Notes: generated by a model not told the origin, from the sequence alone. 64,000 nt of DNA from DAMCZI01 sp032095175 (GCA_032095175.1 DAMCZI010000017.1:36216-100215); one strand, 5' to 3'; shown: positions 42,675 to 51,903, counted from the stretch's first letter. Program-made: numbers and translations.

Positions 42675-42848
42675 ATATCTGGGTGGGAGCAATCCTGCCC
42701 AATTGCTTTTAGATGAAATTAATTACAATTACTTAAAAGCTATAATTCTTACAAAGTAAGTGGTGTAATTAAAAATATGGTATAATCTCCTTAAAGTAAA
42801 TTATAGTTAATTTGGCAAGGAAATACCTAAAAAAGGAGAGGGTGCCAA

Positions 42849-43775
42849 GTGTGGTTAGATGAATTTGAGGAGCTTATGTTTTGTGGGATTAGTAATAATA
42901 AAAAAGTTTTAAAAGCAATCAAAATAAAAGATGATAATATGCCTGAATTATTCTATAAATACAGTAAAGTGAACCCAAACCGTTTGGAATCATTTAAAAA
43001 TGATACTTTATATTTTTCTCCAATTTCAACATTAAATGATCCATTTGAATGTGATACAGTACTACCAAGAAATCAAATAGAGAAATCATTATATAAAGAA
43101 ATAATTAAAAAAATGGAACCAATGTTAATGCCTGGCTTTAAATTGCCAATTGATAATATAAAAACTTCAGAAGATCTAATAAATAAAATTATGTCTGGAT
43201 TAATTAAGCCAATAGAAGATAGAAGTGGAATTGAAGACTTAATTAAATATACACAACAAGCAATATATCAAAAGGAACATGAAATTCCTAGAGAAATAAG
43301 TGAGATAAGCGATGAAATCTATAGGGTTTGCTGTTTTAGTACGATTGAAGATTCCATACTTATGTGGTCACATTATGCAGATAACCATGAAGGGTTTTGT
43401 GTTGGTTACAATTTTAGAGAAATAAAAAATGATTTAACTGAGTTAATGCTACCAGTACGGTATAATGACAAACCACTAGATATCACAAATCTTTTTGCTC
43501 CTGACTTAAATAGATCATTATTAATAAATGCACTAACAAGAAAATCAAAACAATGGTCCTATGAAAATGAATGGAGATTAATAGTTTTATCAAAAAATAA
43601 GGATAATGGTCAACTTGAAAAAGTACCAGTTCCTAAGAAAATATTTTTAGGTTTTAAAATGTGTGAGGATAGAAAGAAAGAGATAATAGAAATTGCAAAA
43701 GCGAAAGATATGGAAGTATATCAAATGAATAAGAAAATAGGCGAGTATAAGTTACATTCAGAAAGAATTATATAA
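42849..43775 (+). CDS. DUF2971 family protein (cargo/defence candidate)
   Basis: 308 residues. The signature LFYKYSKVN ... FKNDTLYFSPISTLNDPFEC (near 43-75) and CFSTIEDSILMWSHYADNHEGFCVGY (near 160) identify DUF2971. Family function unproven, but it is repeatedly found in phage accessory spots and defence islands. A TATAAT-bearing stretch at about 42761-42785 and GGAGAGGGTG before the GTG start suggest its own expression; a terminator follows. Confidence 0.82.
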   Translation: MWLDEFEELMFCGISNNKKVLKAIKIKDDNMPELFYKYSKVNPNRLESFKNDTLYFSPISTLNDPFECDTVLPRNQIEKSLYKEIIKKMEPMLMPGFKLPIDNIKTSEDLINKIMSGLIKPIEDRSGIEDLIKYTQQAIYQKEHEIPREISEISDEIYRVCCFSTIEDSILMWSHYADNHEGFCVGYNFREIKNDLTELMLPVRYNDKPLDITNLFAPDLNRSLLINALTRKSKQWSYENEWRLIVLSKNKDNGQLEKVPVPKKIFLGFKMCEDRKKEIIEIAKAKDMEVYQMNKKIGEYKLHSERII

Positions 43776-43883
43776 TATAGTTCATTGTAATAATTTATGG
43801 AACTGAAAAAAAAGTGTATGGAAATATATAAATACACATGATAGAGTGGTAATAAGCAAATTACCCAAAATCCTTCTTTCCCG

Positions 43884-43925
43884 AAAAAGAGCAACTTTTA
43901 ATATAGGTTGCTCTTTTTATATTTA
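43884..43925 (+). terminator. Terminator after the DUF2971 gene
   Basis: AAAAAGAGCAAC (43884-43895) pairs with GTTGCTCTTTTT (43908-43919) and runs into T-rich sequence. Confidence 0.85.
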
Positions 43926-43995
43926 TTTTTATGTCCACAACTTATACATCATTATTTATATTTTTGTTTATTAAACTATCAAGGAGGGGAGATGA

Positions 43996-44172
43996 ATGGA
44001 GAAAGTAAGCTCCATACTTAGAACAAAGCAACCTCAGGAGTATAAGGAACTAAATAAAAATAGACATAGGAAAAGAAAACATAAGAAAAATAATCATCTT
44101 CCTTTTGAATTTATAGATAGATTAATGAGAGAGCCTAGAGGGGTTGATGTAACAAGGTGTAGAGGGAGATAG
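43996..44172 (+). CDS. Small basic protein, 58 residues
   Basis: ATG after AAGGAGGGGAGATGA. MEKVSSILRTKQPQEYKELN start and a very basic middle (KNRHRKRKHKKNNH). Possibly nucleic-acid binding; unrecognised. Confidence 0.5.
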   Translation: MEKVSSILRTKQPQEYKELNKNRHRKRKHKKNNHLPFEFIDRLMREPRGVDVTRCRGR

Positions 44173-44261
44173 GGATTTAATTAGGATTCCGAAACGAGAT
44201 GATGGATATGAATATATGCACTGTTACCTTGCGTTTTTATATTTCTCTTTATATGGCATAA

Positions 44262-44292
44262 CAAATGGCATAATTGCCATTTGCTTTTTTAA
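44262..44292 (+). terminator. Terminator in the cargo region
   Basis: CAAATGGCA pairs with TGCCATTTG (44275-44283), loop TAAT, followed by GCTTTTTT. Confidence 0.75.
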
Positions 44293-44311
44293 GCTAATAC
44301 TTTGATGTGCA

Positions 44312-44404
44312 TTAAGCGAAATAAACTATTATCATGAAGTAGCGAAGGTTAGGCATAAGAATTATGATAATCAAAATTCCCTTAATATGCCTTTGATTTT
44401 GCAT
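44312..44404 (-). CDS. 30-residue hydrophobic peptide (possible type I toxin)
   Basis: Minus-strand frame MQNQRHIKGILIIIILMPNL followed by a second hydrophobic stretch. AAGGAGGTGATGG lies 6 bases before the ATG (44404), a strong site. A short basic-then-hydrophobic peptide in a prophage resembles Fst/TxpA-class toxins in size only. The antisense RNA is not identified. Except for this gene, 44173-44594 has only a terminator hairpin. Confidence 0.4.
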   Translation of the reverse strand: MQNQRHIKGILIIIILMPNLRYFMIIVYFA

Positions 44405-44594
44405 ATCCATCACCTCCTTACTGTATTCAATTTTAAAAGATCACTGATATTATGCTGTAATCTTTATGCTTTGTAATTATTATATGAGTTTAAATTTAAT
44501 ATATGAAAGGAATTTAGATTTATCAAGGCTTAGCGGTTTTTTTATATTTACTTTTATTGAATGCAATAAAGTGATAAATTGCTGGAGGGATTAT

Positions 44595-44789
44595 ATGAAA
44601 CGTATAGATAAAGAAATCCAAGATAGAAAGATAACTCAATCATGTAGAAAGTGCTGTATTGGATGTGAAAAGTTTAAGACAGCGAAAGAGCAAAAGACAA
44701 TGTGTGAAGCTAGAAAGGCAAGGGGCAGGATTATAAATAGAATGGTTCATAGAGCCAGAAAGGAAAAGGTAGGTTTTAAATTTGATTAG
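44595..44789 (+). CDS. Small Cys-containing basic protein, 64 residues
   Basis: ATG after GGAGGGATTAT; a longer frame upstream has no ribosome site. CRKCCIGCEKF cluster near 17-23 and a Cys near 38, suggesting zinc binding. Unrecognised. Confidence 0.55.
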   Translation: MKRIDKEIQDRKITQSCRKCCIGCEKFKTAKEQKTMCEARKARGRIINRMVHRARKEKVGFKFD

Positions 44790-44919
44790 ATGTGATAGAG
44801 AAGATTGTAAGCACAACATTAAAGTAAAAAAGAAACTATGTTGCACAATACCTTATGATAATACAGTACATAATTGCAATTTTAAGAAGAAGGAGGATGG
44901 GGAGAATGGCAAAGGTTAG
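44782..44919 (+). CDS. Small Cys-rich protein, 45 residues
   Basis: TTG start overlapping the previous gene by 8 bases. MIRCDREDCKHNIKVKKKLC with a later LCCTIPYDNTVHNC; five or six cysteines suggest a metal site. Overlaps the next gene. Weak ribosome site (AAAAGGTAGG). Confidence 0.4.
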   Translation: MIRCDREDCKHNIKVKKKLCCTIPYDNTVHNCNFKKKEDGENGKG

Positions 44920-45229
44920 AAGAAAGTGTTTAGAATCATTGTTAAAAGCATATCCACATATAAAGATAAGCAAAGATAAATATTTAGTATTTGAAAAGCC
45001 TAGTAGAATACCGGCAATTTTATTAGAGTATATTGAGGATATTGGGAATTACTTATTAAAAATGATAGTAATTCCTTTTTTAATAGTGGGAGTGATATTT
45101 AAAATTATAGGAACATTTCTGCCAAGGTGTGTAAAGGGAATTGATAATAGTTTAGTCGTTAAAGGCAAACCAATTAAAGAATTAGCAACGGATGAATTGC
45201 ACTTTAATAATCAAGGAGATTGTTTTTAA
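44906..45229 (+). CDS. Hypothetical protein with one membrane segment, 107 residues
   Basis: ATG 44906 after AAGGAGGATGGGGAGA. Membrane segment near 52-72 (LLKMIVIPFLIVGVIFKIIG). Basic N-terminus. Unrecognised. Confidence 0.5.
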   Translation: MAKVRRKCLESLLKAYPHIKISKDKYLVFEKPSRIPAILLEYIEDIGNYLLKMIVIPFLIVGVIFKIIGTFLPRCVKGIDNSLVVKGKPIKELATDELHFNNQGDCF

Positions 45230-45245
45230 AGGGGGGGAAGTAATC

Positions 45246-45341
45246 ATGAAAAAGATAACTAGAAGCCAATACATAAGAGCTATGAGAAGAAGGCAACATG
45301 TAAAAAGGACTAAGCATGGCTATTGGTTGCTTGGAGAATAA
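45246..45341 (+). CDS. Small basic protein, 31 residues
   Basis: MKKITRSQYIRAMRRRQHVK start, thirteen Lys/Arg/His residues. AAGGGGGGGAAGTAATC upstream. Unrecognised. Confidence 0.4.
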   Translation: MKKITRSQYIRAMRRRQHVKRTKHGYWLLGE

Positions 45342-45411
45342 TGAATTTTATAAATAATTTGCAGGAAAACACATCCTTATAGAGAATAATGAAAGTAAGG
45401 AGGTGAGTGAA

Positions 45412-45978
45412 TTGCCTGAATGTAAAGATATTATTTATTATATAATATATACAGTTAGTGCAATTAGTACAGCAATATTTAGTTTGCTATTATTTTTAGT
45501 AACACGAAAAAGTAATGAGATTAATGCAAATAATTTAAATCTTCAAGAGAAAATATTAAAATATCAGCGTATGGTTAGAAATAATGAAAATCAGATTTTA
45601 TTATCAAACTTATGGATAAATATTCTTTTTTACAGAGGAGAATTAGATGCAAAATACCGGGGCTTAGAAGGTATTGATAAAGGGCAATCTGAACAATATA
45701 AAATTTATGCTAACCGGTGTTTAGAAATAATAAAAACATATGGACCTAATATTAGTACTGTCATTCCAGAAATAAGAAATGTTGCTGAATTTATTAAAAT
45801 CAGAAAATCTATACTGGCTCATGAAATGGATATAAAAACTCTTATTACACTAGATATTATGGATAGAAGTGAAATTGAAAGGCTAACTAAAGGATTAATA
45901 GATGTCTTGGCTAAATTTGGTGAATTAGTAGCAAATGAAACAAACTATATATCAGAATCAGTAGATAAGAGCTCCTAA
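45412..45978 (+). CDS. Membrane-anchored cargo protein, 188 residues
   Basis: TTG start 8 bases after AAGGAGGTG. Single N-terminal membrane segment (about 10-32), then a helical cytoplasmic domain (EINANNLNLQEKILKYQRMV ...). Its stop codon lies within a terminator hairpin. Unrecognised; likely lysogenic conversion or exclusion. Confidence 0.6.
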   Translation: MPECKDIIYYIIYTVSAISTAIFSLLLFLVTRKSNEINANNLNLQEKILKYQRMVRNNENQILLSNLWINILFYRGELDAKYRGLEGIDKGQSEQYKIYANRCLEIIKTYGPNISTVIPEIRNVAEFIKIRKSILAHEMDIKTLITLDIMDRSEIERLTKGLIDVLAKFGELVANETNYISESVDKSS

Positions 45979-45992
45979 ACAGGGCTCTTTTT
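45968..45992 (+). terminator. Terminator overlapping the end of the 188-residue cargo gene
   Basis: AGAGC-CCT against AGGGCTCT with one bulged T, then TTTTT. The stop TAA at 45976-45978 lies in the loop. Confidence 0.72.
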
Positions 45993-46070
45993 CAATCATA
46001 AAAATAATACATTACTTGACAGGGAAATCCTTCCTCATGGCGAATATTGAATAAGGAAGGAGGTATATAT

Positions 46071-46547
46071 ATGGATTGGGTTTCAAATATTTTAAACATG
46101 AAGAGCACAAGATTGTTAGCATTTTTATCAACTATAGGAGGAATCTTTCTTACTGGTGGGTTAACAATATATTTGTTTAGTGAAAATATATTTATATCAC
46201 TCGATTGGTTTAAGCTAATTACATTATCATCAGCAATTGAAATTCCATATTATCTTGCATTATTATTGTTTTCATTTATAACAATAAGCACAATAAGTAC
46301 AATAAAACTAAATGAAGAAAATATGGAAACTATATTAACTTTTATTGGAATAATGAATGGAGTTTTAAGTGGAGTATGCGTGGTAGCAATGTATATGTCT
46401 GAACCTAAAATGATGATAGGCCAATACTTATATTATAAAGCTATGGCTTATATAATTTTGTTTATAATTATTATAATATCGTCTAGAGTAGAGGACAAAA
46501 GAATTGCAAATAAAACTAAAAAAGAAGAGACAACTACTGAGCCTTAG
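46071..46547 (+). CDS. Four-segment membrane cargo protein, 158 residues
   Basis: ATG after GGAAGGAGGTATATAT. Hydrophobic segments near 14-36, 52-74, 90-110 and 120-140, Lys-rich end. The stop codon is in the loop of a terminator. Unrecognised. Confidence 0.6.
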   Translation: MDWVSNILNMKSTRLLAFLSTIGGIFLTGGLTIYLFSENIFISLDWFKLITLSSAIEIPYYLALLLFSFITISTISTIKLNEENMETILTFIGIMNGVLSGVCVVAMYMSEPKMMIGQYLYYKAMAYIILFIIIIISSRVEDKRIANKTKKEETTTEP

Positions 46548-46558
46548 GGCTCTTTTTT
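46539..46558 (+). terminator. Terminator overlapping the end of the 158-residue cargo gene
   Basis: GAGCC (46539-46543) pairs with GGCTC (46548-46552), loop TTAG, then six T residues. Confidence 0.75.
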
Positions 46559-46596
46559 AATACTCCAAAACAAACGAAATAGGGTAGGTGAGGTGA

Positions 46597-47508
46597 TTGC
46601 CAAGGGTAAGAAGTCCAAACCGAGATAAGGCCAAAGAGATATATCTAAACTCTAAAGGAAAGGTGAAACTTAAGGACATTGCAACAGAACTTGGAGTATT
46701 AGATACTCAAATAAGAAAATGGAAAAATCAAGACAAATGGGATAATGAATTAAAAGGAACGTTACCAAAAGGGAAAAGGAACGTTACTAATAAAAAAGAG
46801 GATAGTAAAAGTCAAAATAAAGAACCTGATATGCAAAAAGTGAATGAGGTATTAGATAATCCTGAACTCACTGATAAACAAAAGCTTTTCTGCAGTTATT
46901 ATGTTAAGTATAGAAACAAAACGAAGGCTTATCAAAAGGCTTATCAATGCAGCTATGAGAATGCACATGCAAATGCTTATAAGCTATGGCAAAATATGGC
47001 GGTTAAGAATGAAATAGATAGGCTGCTTAAAGAGTTCAGGGACAACATTGGATTAGACAAACAAGACATCATTCAAAAATATATTGACATAGCCTTTGCC
47101 GATATAACTGATTATGTTGAGTTTGGACAAGAAGAGGTTCCTATAATGACAATGTTTGGTCCCTTAAAAGATAAAGAAACCGGGAAAATAGTTACTGAAA
47201 AGATAAATGTAGTTAAGTTTAAGCAATCACATGATGTAGATGGAACTATAATTTCAGAAGTAAAACAGGGTAAAGATGGTGTAGGAATAAAGCTCCAAGA
47301 CAAAATGAAGGCCTTAGCTTGGTTAGCTGATCATATGGATTTATTGGATACAGCTACTAGAGAAAAGCTCAATATAGAACAGCAGAAACTAGAAATAGCC
47401 AAAATAAAAGCTGGTAATGTAGAAGAGCCAGAAGTTGAGGATGATGGATTCATAGAAGCTCTAAAGGGTGAAGTATCTGAGGTGTGGAAAGATGAAGATA
47501 CTGAGTAA
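46597..47508 (+). CDS. terS: Terminase small subunit
   Basis: 303 residues. N-terminal HTH (LKDIATELGVLDTQIRKWKN, 22-41) that recognises the packaging site; Terminase_2 domain (about 91-180) with LTDKQKLFCSYYVKYRNKTK; a coiled end for oligomerization. TTG start after GGTGAGGTGA. It overlaps the large subunit gene by 17 bases. Confidence 0.9.
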   Translation: MPRVRSPNRDKAKEIYLNSKGKVKLKDIATELGVLDTQIRKWKNQDKWDNELKGTLPKGKRNVTNKKEDSKSQNKEPDMQKVNEVLDNPELTDKQKLFCSYYVKYRNKTKAYQKAYQCSYENAHANAYKLWQNMAVKNEIDRLLKEFRDNIGLDKQDIIQKYIDIAFADITDYVEFGQEEVPIMTMFGPLKDKETGKIVTEKINVVKFKQSHDVDGTIISEVKQGKDGVGIKLQDKMKALAWLADHMDLLDTATREKLNIEQQKLEIAKIKAGNVEEPEVEDDGFIEALKGEVSEVWKDEDTE

Positions 47509-48802
47509 GATAAAACAAGCTGTATTTAAATTCAGTCCATTCTCAATAAAGCAAAAGAAAGTACTTACCTGGTGGCTTCCTAACTCTCCAGTAAAGGATA
47601 AGGATGGAATAATTGCTGATGGATCCATAAGAAGTGGTAAAACCCTTTCTATGTCATTAAGCTTTGTTATATGGGCAATGGAAACCTTTGATAGTCAGAA
47701 TTTTGGTATGTGTGGAAAGACTATAGGCTCATTTAGACGTAATGTTCTATTTTGGCTTAAATTAATGCTAAGATCAAGAAAATATAAGGTCAAAGACTTA
47801 AGGGCTGATAATCTCCTCATAGTAAGTAAAAATGACAAAATAAATTACTTCTATATATTTGGCGGTAAAGACGAACGTTCCCAGGACTTGATTCAAGGTA
47901 TTACACTTGCAGGTTGCTTTTTCGATGAAGTTGCACTAATGCCTGAAAGCTTTGTTAATCAAGCAACTGGTAGATGTTCTGTTGAAGGTTCAAAATACTG
48001 GTTCAACTGTAACCCAGAAGGACCATATCACTGGTTTAAAGTTAACTGGATAGATAAAAGAAAAAAGAAAAATCTTCTATATCTTCATTTCACAATGGAT
48101 GATAATTTATCGCTGAGTGAAGCTGTTAAAGAAAGATATAGGAAGATGTATTCAGGTGTATTCTTTAAACGTTATATCCTTGGCTTGTGGGTTATGGCTG
48201 AGGGCATTATATTTGATATGTTCTCAGAGGAAAAGCATGTTAAGGAAGTAAAAGATAGTTGGGATTACTTATTTGTATCATGCGACTATGGAACTCAAAA
48301 CCCATGTACTTTTGGGTTGTTTGGAGTTAAAGGGAAGAGATTACATGAAATAAGATCATATTACTATGATGGTAGAAAAGAAAGCAGACAAAAGACAGAT
48401 AGCGAGTATGCAGAGGATATGGTTGACTTCATAGGAATTGATAAGCGTTATGTAAGATTCATAATAGTAGATCCATCTGCAGCATCATTTATAGCAGAGC
48501 TTAAAAAGTCAAAATACAAGTTGCCTAAAATAAAGAAAGCCGAGAATGATGTGTTAGATGGAATTAGAACTGTTGCAGTGTATTTGGAAACAAGTTCGTT
48601 CTCCCTAGATCCAAGCTGTGAAATGGATATAAGAGAGTTTTTCTCGTATATCTGGGACGAAAAGGCCATGGAAAGAGGAGAAGATAAACCGATAAAGCAA
48701 AATGACCATGCTATGGATAAAATTAGATATGCTATCTACACAGTGTTTGGTAGTGCAAATAAGACTTCTGCTAAGGTTAAGATAAAACCAAGAGGATTGT
48801 AA
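47492..48802 (+). CDS. terL: Terminase large subunit
   Basis: 436 residues. Packaging ATPase: Walker A GSIRSGKTLS (near 45), Walker B with FFDEVALMP (near 145); C-terminal RNase H-like nuclease with SCDYGTQNPCTFGLFG (near 262) and VDPSAASF (near 325). XtmB/PBSX type. Start at 47492 with GAGGTGTGGAAAG. Confidence 0.92.
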   Translation: MKILSKIKQAVFKFSPFSIKQKKVLTWWLPNSPVKDKDGIIADGSIRSGKTLSMSLSFVIWAMETFDSQNFGMCGKTIGSFRRNVLFWLKLMLRSRKYKVKDLRADNLLIVSKNDKINYFYIFGGKDERSQDLIQGITLAGCFFDEVALMPESFVNQATGRCSVEGSKYWFNCNPEGPYHWFKVNWIDKRKKKNLLYLHFTMDDNLSLSEAVKERYRKMYSGVFFKRYILGLWVMAEGIIFDMFSEEKHVKEVKDSWDYLFVSCDYGTQNPCTFGLFGVKGKRLHEIRSYYYDGRKESRQKTDSEYAEDMVDFIGIDKRYVRFIIVDPSAASFIAELKKSKYKLPKIKKAENDVLDGIRTVAVYLETSSFSLDPSCEMDIREFFSYIWDEKAMERGEDKPIKQNDHAMDKIRYAIYTVFGSANKTSAKVKIKPRGL

Positions 48803-48816
48803 GGGCAGGTGATAAG

Positions 48817-50265
48817 ATGTATAAAGCAGGTGATATATTCCCATCTCAGGAAGAGCAGGAAAGACTGAAAAGTTATGAAGATTATAAAATGCTCTTTGAA
48901 AATAAACAATGGGAACTATTTGTTAAAGAAGCACAGGAGCTTATGAGACAAAGAAAAATACCAAGAAGATACTATAATGACTTAATGGATATATATATTT
49001 CAGTTCCAATTGTAATGGAGATGCCAAAGCTAGTATCCGACCTTTTATTCAGGTATAAGCCTTTGATTGATATATCAGACGAGAATGAGGAAGGCCAGAA
49101 TGTGGCTGACGAGATAATAAAGAATAATAAACTTCACACAAAGCTTCTTGAATATTCAGTTGATTGTGCTGTAAAGGCTGGAGTAGTAATTAAAACATAC
49201 CTTGAAGCAGGTAAAAGCAAAATAAAATTCTATCAGCCAGATAAGTACTTCATTCATAAGGATGCTAAGGGTGAGATAGATGAACATATAATTTCGTGGG
49301 ATTTTACAGTTGATAATAAGGTTTACAGGTATATTGAAACTCACAAGATTAACAAAGAAACTGATACCTGGTGGATATACTATCAAGTATTCAGTATAAA
49401 AGGCAATAAGTTTGATAAGCAACATAAAGTTCAAAGCTTCTTTCCAGATCTACCAGATAGCGAAGATACAAAGTTGAGTACTTGCAGTATTATTTATGTC
49501 CCATATTTTAGGGCCATGGATAATTATTTTGGGTACTCTATTTATTTTGGACTGGAAAGCTTATTTGATGAACTCAATACAAGGTTAAGCCATTTATCAA
49601 AGCTATTTTCTAAGTATTCAGATCCAACTGTTACTGGTCCTCCACTGGATGAAGATGAGGAAGAGGATGAAAAAGGCATAATACAACGTGGGACAACAGT
49701 TAGAGAACGATACATTGAAAGGGATAACGTTGATGTTCCAGATGTAAACTATGTAGTATGGGATGGAAAAGTTGAAGGGCATATAAAGTACATCAAAGAG
49801 ATATTATTCACAATTATTTATATATGTACTCCAATTAATCCTTCACTCTATGGTTTAGAGGAATCCTCTTCAGCAGTATCAGGTAAGGCCATAAAACTTA
49901 AATCCTTCCGTACCGACTGTACAGTAGATAGATGGTCAAATTATTTTATAGAGGGCATACAGCAAACAATTTATAACTGTATGGAGTATCAGAGATTATG
50001 GGTTGACTCTTCAATAAAAAGCGAATACCCGGATGTTACAATTGTTAAAGGCTTCTCCAGAGATACAAAGGAGGAAGCTGATACTGAACAAGTCAGAATT
50101 ACAGCCGGAAACACATCGATTATAAGCTCGATAATGCGTATGGACAGATGCACCAAGGAAAAGGCTGAGGAAGAATATAAAGCAATCCTCGAGGAACAGA
50201 AACAGGCCAATGACAATATGAATAACCCTAGAAAAGAGCTCAACCTATTTGGTGGTGAACAGTAA
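48817..50265 (+). CDS. Portal protein, SPP1 Gp6 family
   Basis: 482 residues. SPP1-like portal: NDLMDIYISVPIVMEMPKLV near 55, YTIYICTPINPSLYG-like stem region near 338 and a C-terminal crown rich in Lys/Glu. It forms the DNA entry ring and connects head and tail. The stop overlaps the next start (TAATG). Confidence 0.9.
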   Translation: MYKAGDIFPSQEEQERLKSYEDYKMLFENKQWELFVKEAQELMRQRKIPRRYYNDLMDIYISVPIVMEMPKLVSDLLFRYKPLIDISDENEEGQNVADEIIKNNKLHTKLLEYSVDCAVKAGVVIKTYLEAGKSKIKFYQPDKYFIHKDAKGEIDEHIISWDFTVDNKVYRYIETHKINKETDTWWIYYQVFSIKGNKFDKQHKVQSFFPDLPDSEDTKLSTCSIIYVPYFRAMDNYFGYSIYFGLESLFDELNTRLSHLSKLFSKYSDPTVTGPPLDEDEEEDEKGIIQRGTTVRERYIERDNVDVPDVNYVVWDGKVEGHIKYIKEILFTIIYICTPINPSLYGLEESSSAVSGKAIKLKSFRTDCTVDRWSNYFIEGIQQTIYNCMEYQRLWVDSSIKSEYPDVTIVKGFSRDTKEEADTEQVRITAGNTSIISSIMRMDRCTKEKAEEEYKAILEEQKQANDNMNNPRKELNLFGGEQ

Positions 50266-51344
50266 TGGCCCTTAATCCATATAAGCCTATAGATGTTGCA
50301 GCAGATCAGTTAGTTGGATTATATCAACGAGGATATATAGAGCTTCTTGTAAGATACAATGAACTTGCCCTTGCAGGAAACGATACAAAACATGCTAGGG
50401 CAATGCTACAAGAGATACAGAACATATTAAGTGAGTTAGATACCCAAACAGCCAAATGGATTGAAAAGATAATCCCAGAAGCTTATAAGCTAGGATACCA
50501 AGCAGCATATATTGAATATCCTTTGTTAAAGCAAGAGGAAGAGATTGCAGCAGTATTCTCTGGTGTGCATAGGCAAGCAGTTGAGGTAATGGCATACAAT
50601 ATGCAGTCAACTCTATTGGATGCTACTCAGAAGATAGGCAGACAAGCTAATGACTTGTATAGAAGAGTAGGACTTGATGCTGCAAGGAAAAACATTATGC
50701 TTGGTGAAACAAGAGCATGGACACAGGAAGAGGTTATAAAAGCTTTAGAAGGTGAAGGAATAACCGCCTTTGTTGATAATGCAGGACGCAACTGGAACCT
50801 TGATACCTATGCTGAGGTAGTTGCAAGGACAGTCCCAAGAGAGGCTGTAACACATGGAACTATAAACAGATTACTTGGTGATGGAAGGGACTTAATACAG
50901 ATTTCTTCCCATGCAACTACATGTGAGAAATGCGCACCTCTTCAAGGAAAGGTATTCAGCCTTACTGGAAAAACAGAAGGATATCCCAAGTATCAAAATT
51001 ATATTCCTGTGCATCCACGTTGTAGACATACAATATCAGGATACATTGCAGAGCTTGATGCTAATGCAGAGGAAACAAAGAGGTTTTCTAATACATCACT
51101 TACAGAAGATCCTAGAACAGATGCAGAGAAGAAAGCTTATGAGAGGGAGCAGTACAATAAAACAAGGTTCAGGCTCGATAGAGAACAGTACCAAAGATAT
51201 GTTCAAAGACTTGGCAAAGATGCTCCTAAGAATTTCAGTGGATTCAGGAATATGAAGAAGGTAGACTCTGAAAAGTTCATCCAATTACAGAGTGATTACA
51301 GGGATGCAGGAATACAAATTAAAAAGAAAGTTGAGGGAAAGTAA
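50265..51344 (+). CDS. Minor capsid protein (Phage_min_cap2)
   Basis: 359 residues. N-terminal helical region and the conserved ARTVPREAVTHGTINRLLGDGRDLI-type segment (near 190), followed by SSHATTCEKCAPLQGKVFSL and HPRCRHTISGYI (about 215-265). It sits next to the portal, as in SPP1/phi1207-like phages, and is probably injected or head-associated. Confidence 0.9.
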   Translation: MALNPYKPIDVAADQLVGLYQRGYIELLVRYNELALAGNDTKHARAMLQEIQNILSELDTQTAKWIEKIIPEAYKLGYQAAYIEYPLLKQEEEIAAVFSGVHRQAVEVMAYNMQSTLLDATQKIGRQANDLYRRVGLDAARKNIMLGETRAWTQEEVIKALEGEGITAFVDNAGRNWNLDTYAEVVARTVPREAVTHGTINRLLGDGRDLIQISSHATTCEKCAPLQGKVFSLTGKTEGYPKYQNYIPVHPRCRHTISGYIAELDANAEETKRFSNTSLTEDPRTDAEKKAYEREQYNKTRFRLDREQYQRYVQRLGKDAPKNFSGFRNMKKVDSEKFIQLQSDYRDAGIQIKKKVEGK

Positions 51345-51455
51345 GTGAAAAGATGCTTTTTATTTTTAAAGCATAAAATAGTTTACAAGAATGGCTTTGG
51401 CTATAGGTGTGAGAGGTGCGGAAAGACATTACAACAGATAAGGAAGGAGGGGTAA
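51345..51455 (+). CDS. Zinc-ribbon mini-protein, 36 residues
   Basis: GTG start directly after the minor capsid stop, GAGGGAAAGTAA upstream. One Cys pair CERC (near 22-25) and a single Cys4. Unrecognised. Confidence 0.45.
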   Translation: MKRCFLFLKHKIVYKNGFGYRCERCGKTLQQIRKEG

Positions 51456-51456
51456 T

Positions 51457-51591
51457 ATGCCACTAATATTTAACCCTGCTCCAGTAGTTGCAACAATAAT
51501 GTTAAATAAGAAGTTGAGAGAACAGGCTGAAAAGGAAAAAGAAGAAGTAAAAAAGACAACTCAACAAATAAGATTGGGAGGAGAAAAGTAA
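51457..51591 (+). CDS. Small coiled protein, 44 residues
   Basis: ATG after GGAAGGAGGGGTAAT. MPLIFNPAPVVATIMLNKKL then a charged helix. Similar tiny frames occur in this place in other phages. Unrecognised. Confidence 0.45.
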   Translation: MPLIFNPAPVVATIMLNKKLREQAEKEKEEVKKTTQQIRLGGEK

Positions 51592-51592
51592 A

Positions 51593-51871
51593 ATGGTAAG
51601 ATGTAAATTCAGATGTACAGATAAACAAGAAAATCCAGATGGAAGTGCTTCTATTGTTTTAAATCCTGTAACTTGTGGAAACCCTGAGAATGAGAAATTC
51701 TTCCACTATACACCATGGGGAGAATTAAAGATGGGTACAATTAATCCTGAAGCAGCAAAGCAGTTTGAGGTTGGTAAAGAATATTATATTGACATAGCAC
51801 CCACATTTGTTCCAGAAACAAGTGAAGGAATATGTACAGGTGGATGTTGTTGCGAAAGACCAGATAAATAA
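51593..51871 (+). CDS. Hypothetical structural-region protein, 92 residues
   Basis: Beta-rich, with FHYTPWGELKMGTINPEAAK (typical of a small phage protein found before scaffold genes) and a C-terminal CTGGCCCE cluster. ATG after GGGAGGAGAAAAGTAAA. Confidence 0.65.
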   Translation: MVRCKFRCTDKQENPDGSASIVLNPVTCGNPENEKFFHYTPWGELKMGTINPEAAKQFEVGKEYYIDIAPTFVPETSEGICTGGCCCERPDK

Positions 51872-51886
51872 AGCTGATAAAGGCAT

Positions 51887-51903
51887 AGACATATGTCTTT
51901 TTT
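51887..51903 (+). terminator. Weak terminator or attenuator before the scaffold gene
   Basis: AGACATATGTCT palindrome followed by six T. It may reduce transcription between minor capsid and scaffold/capsid genes. Confidence 0.45.

Noticed and set aside
50911..51255. 114-residue plus-strand frame inside the minor capsid gene
   Set aside because: Out-of-frame shadow without ribosome site; the minor capsid protein has a full-length family match.
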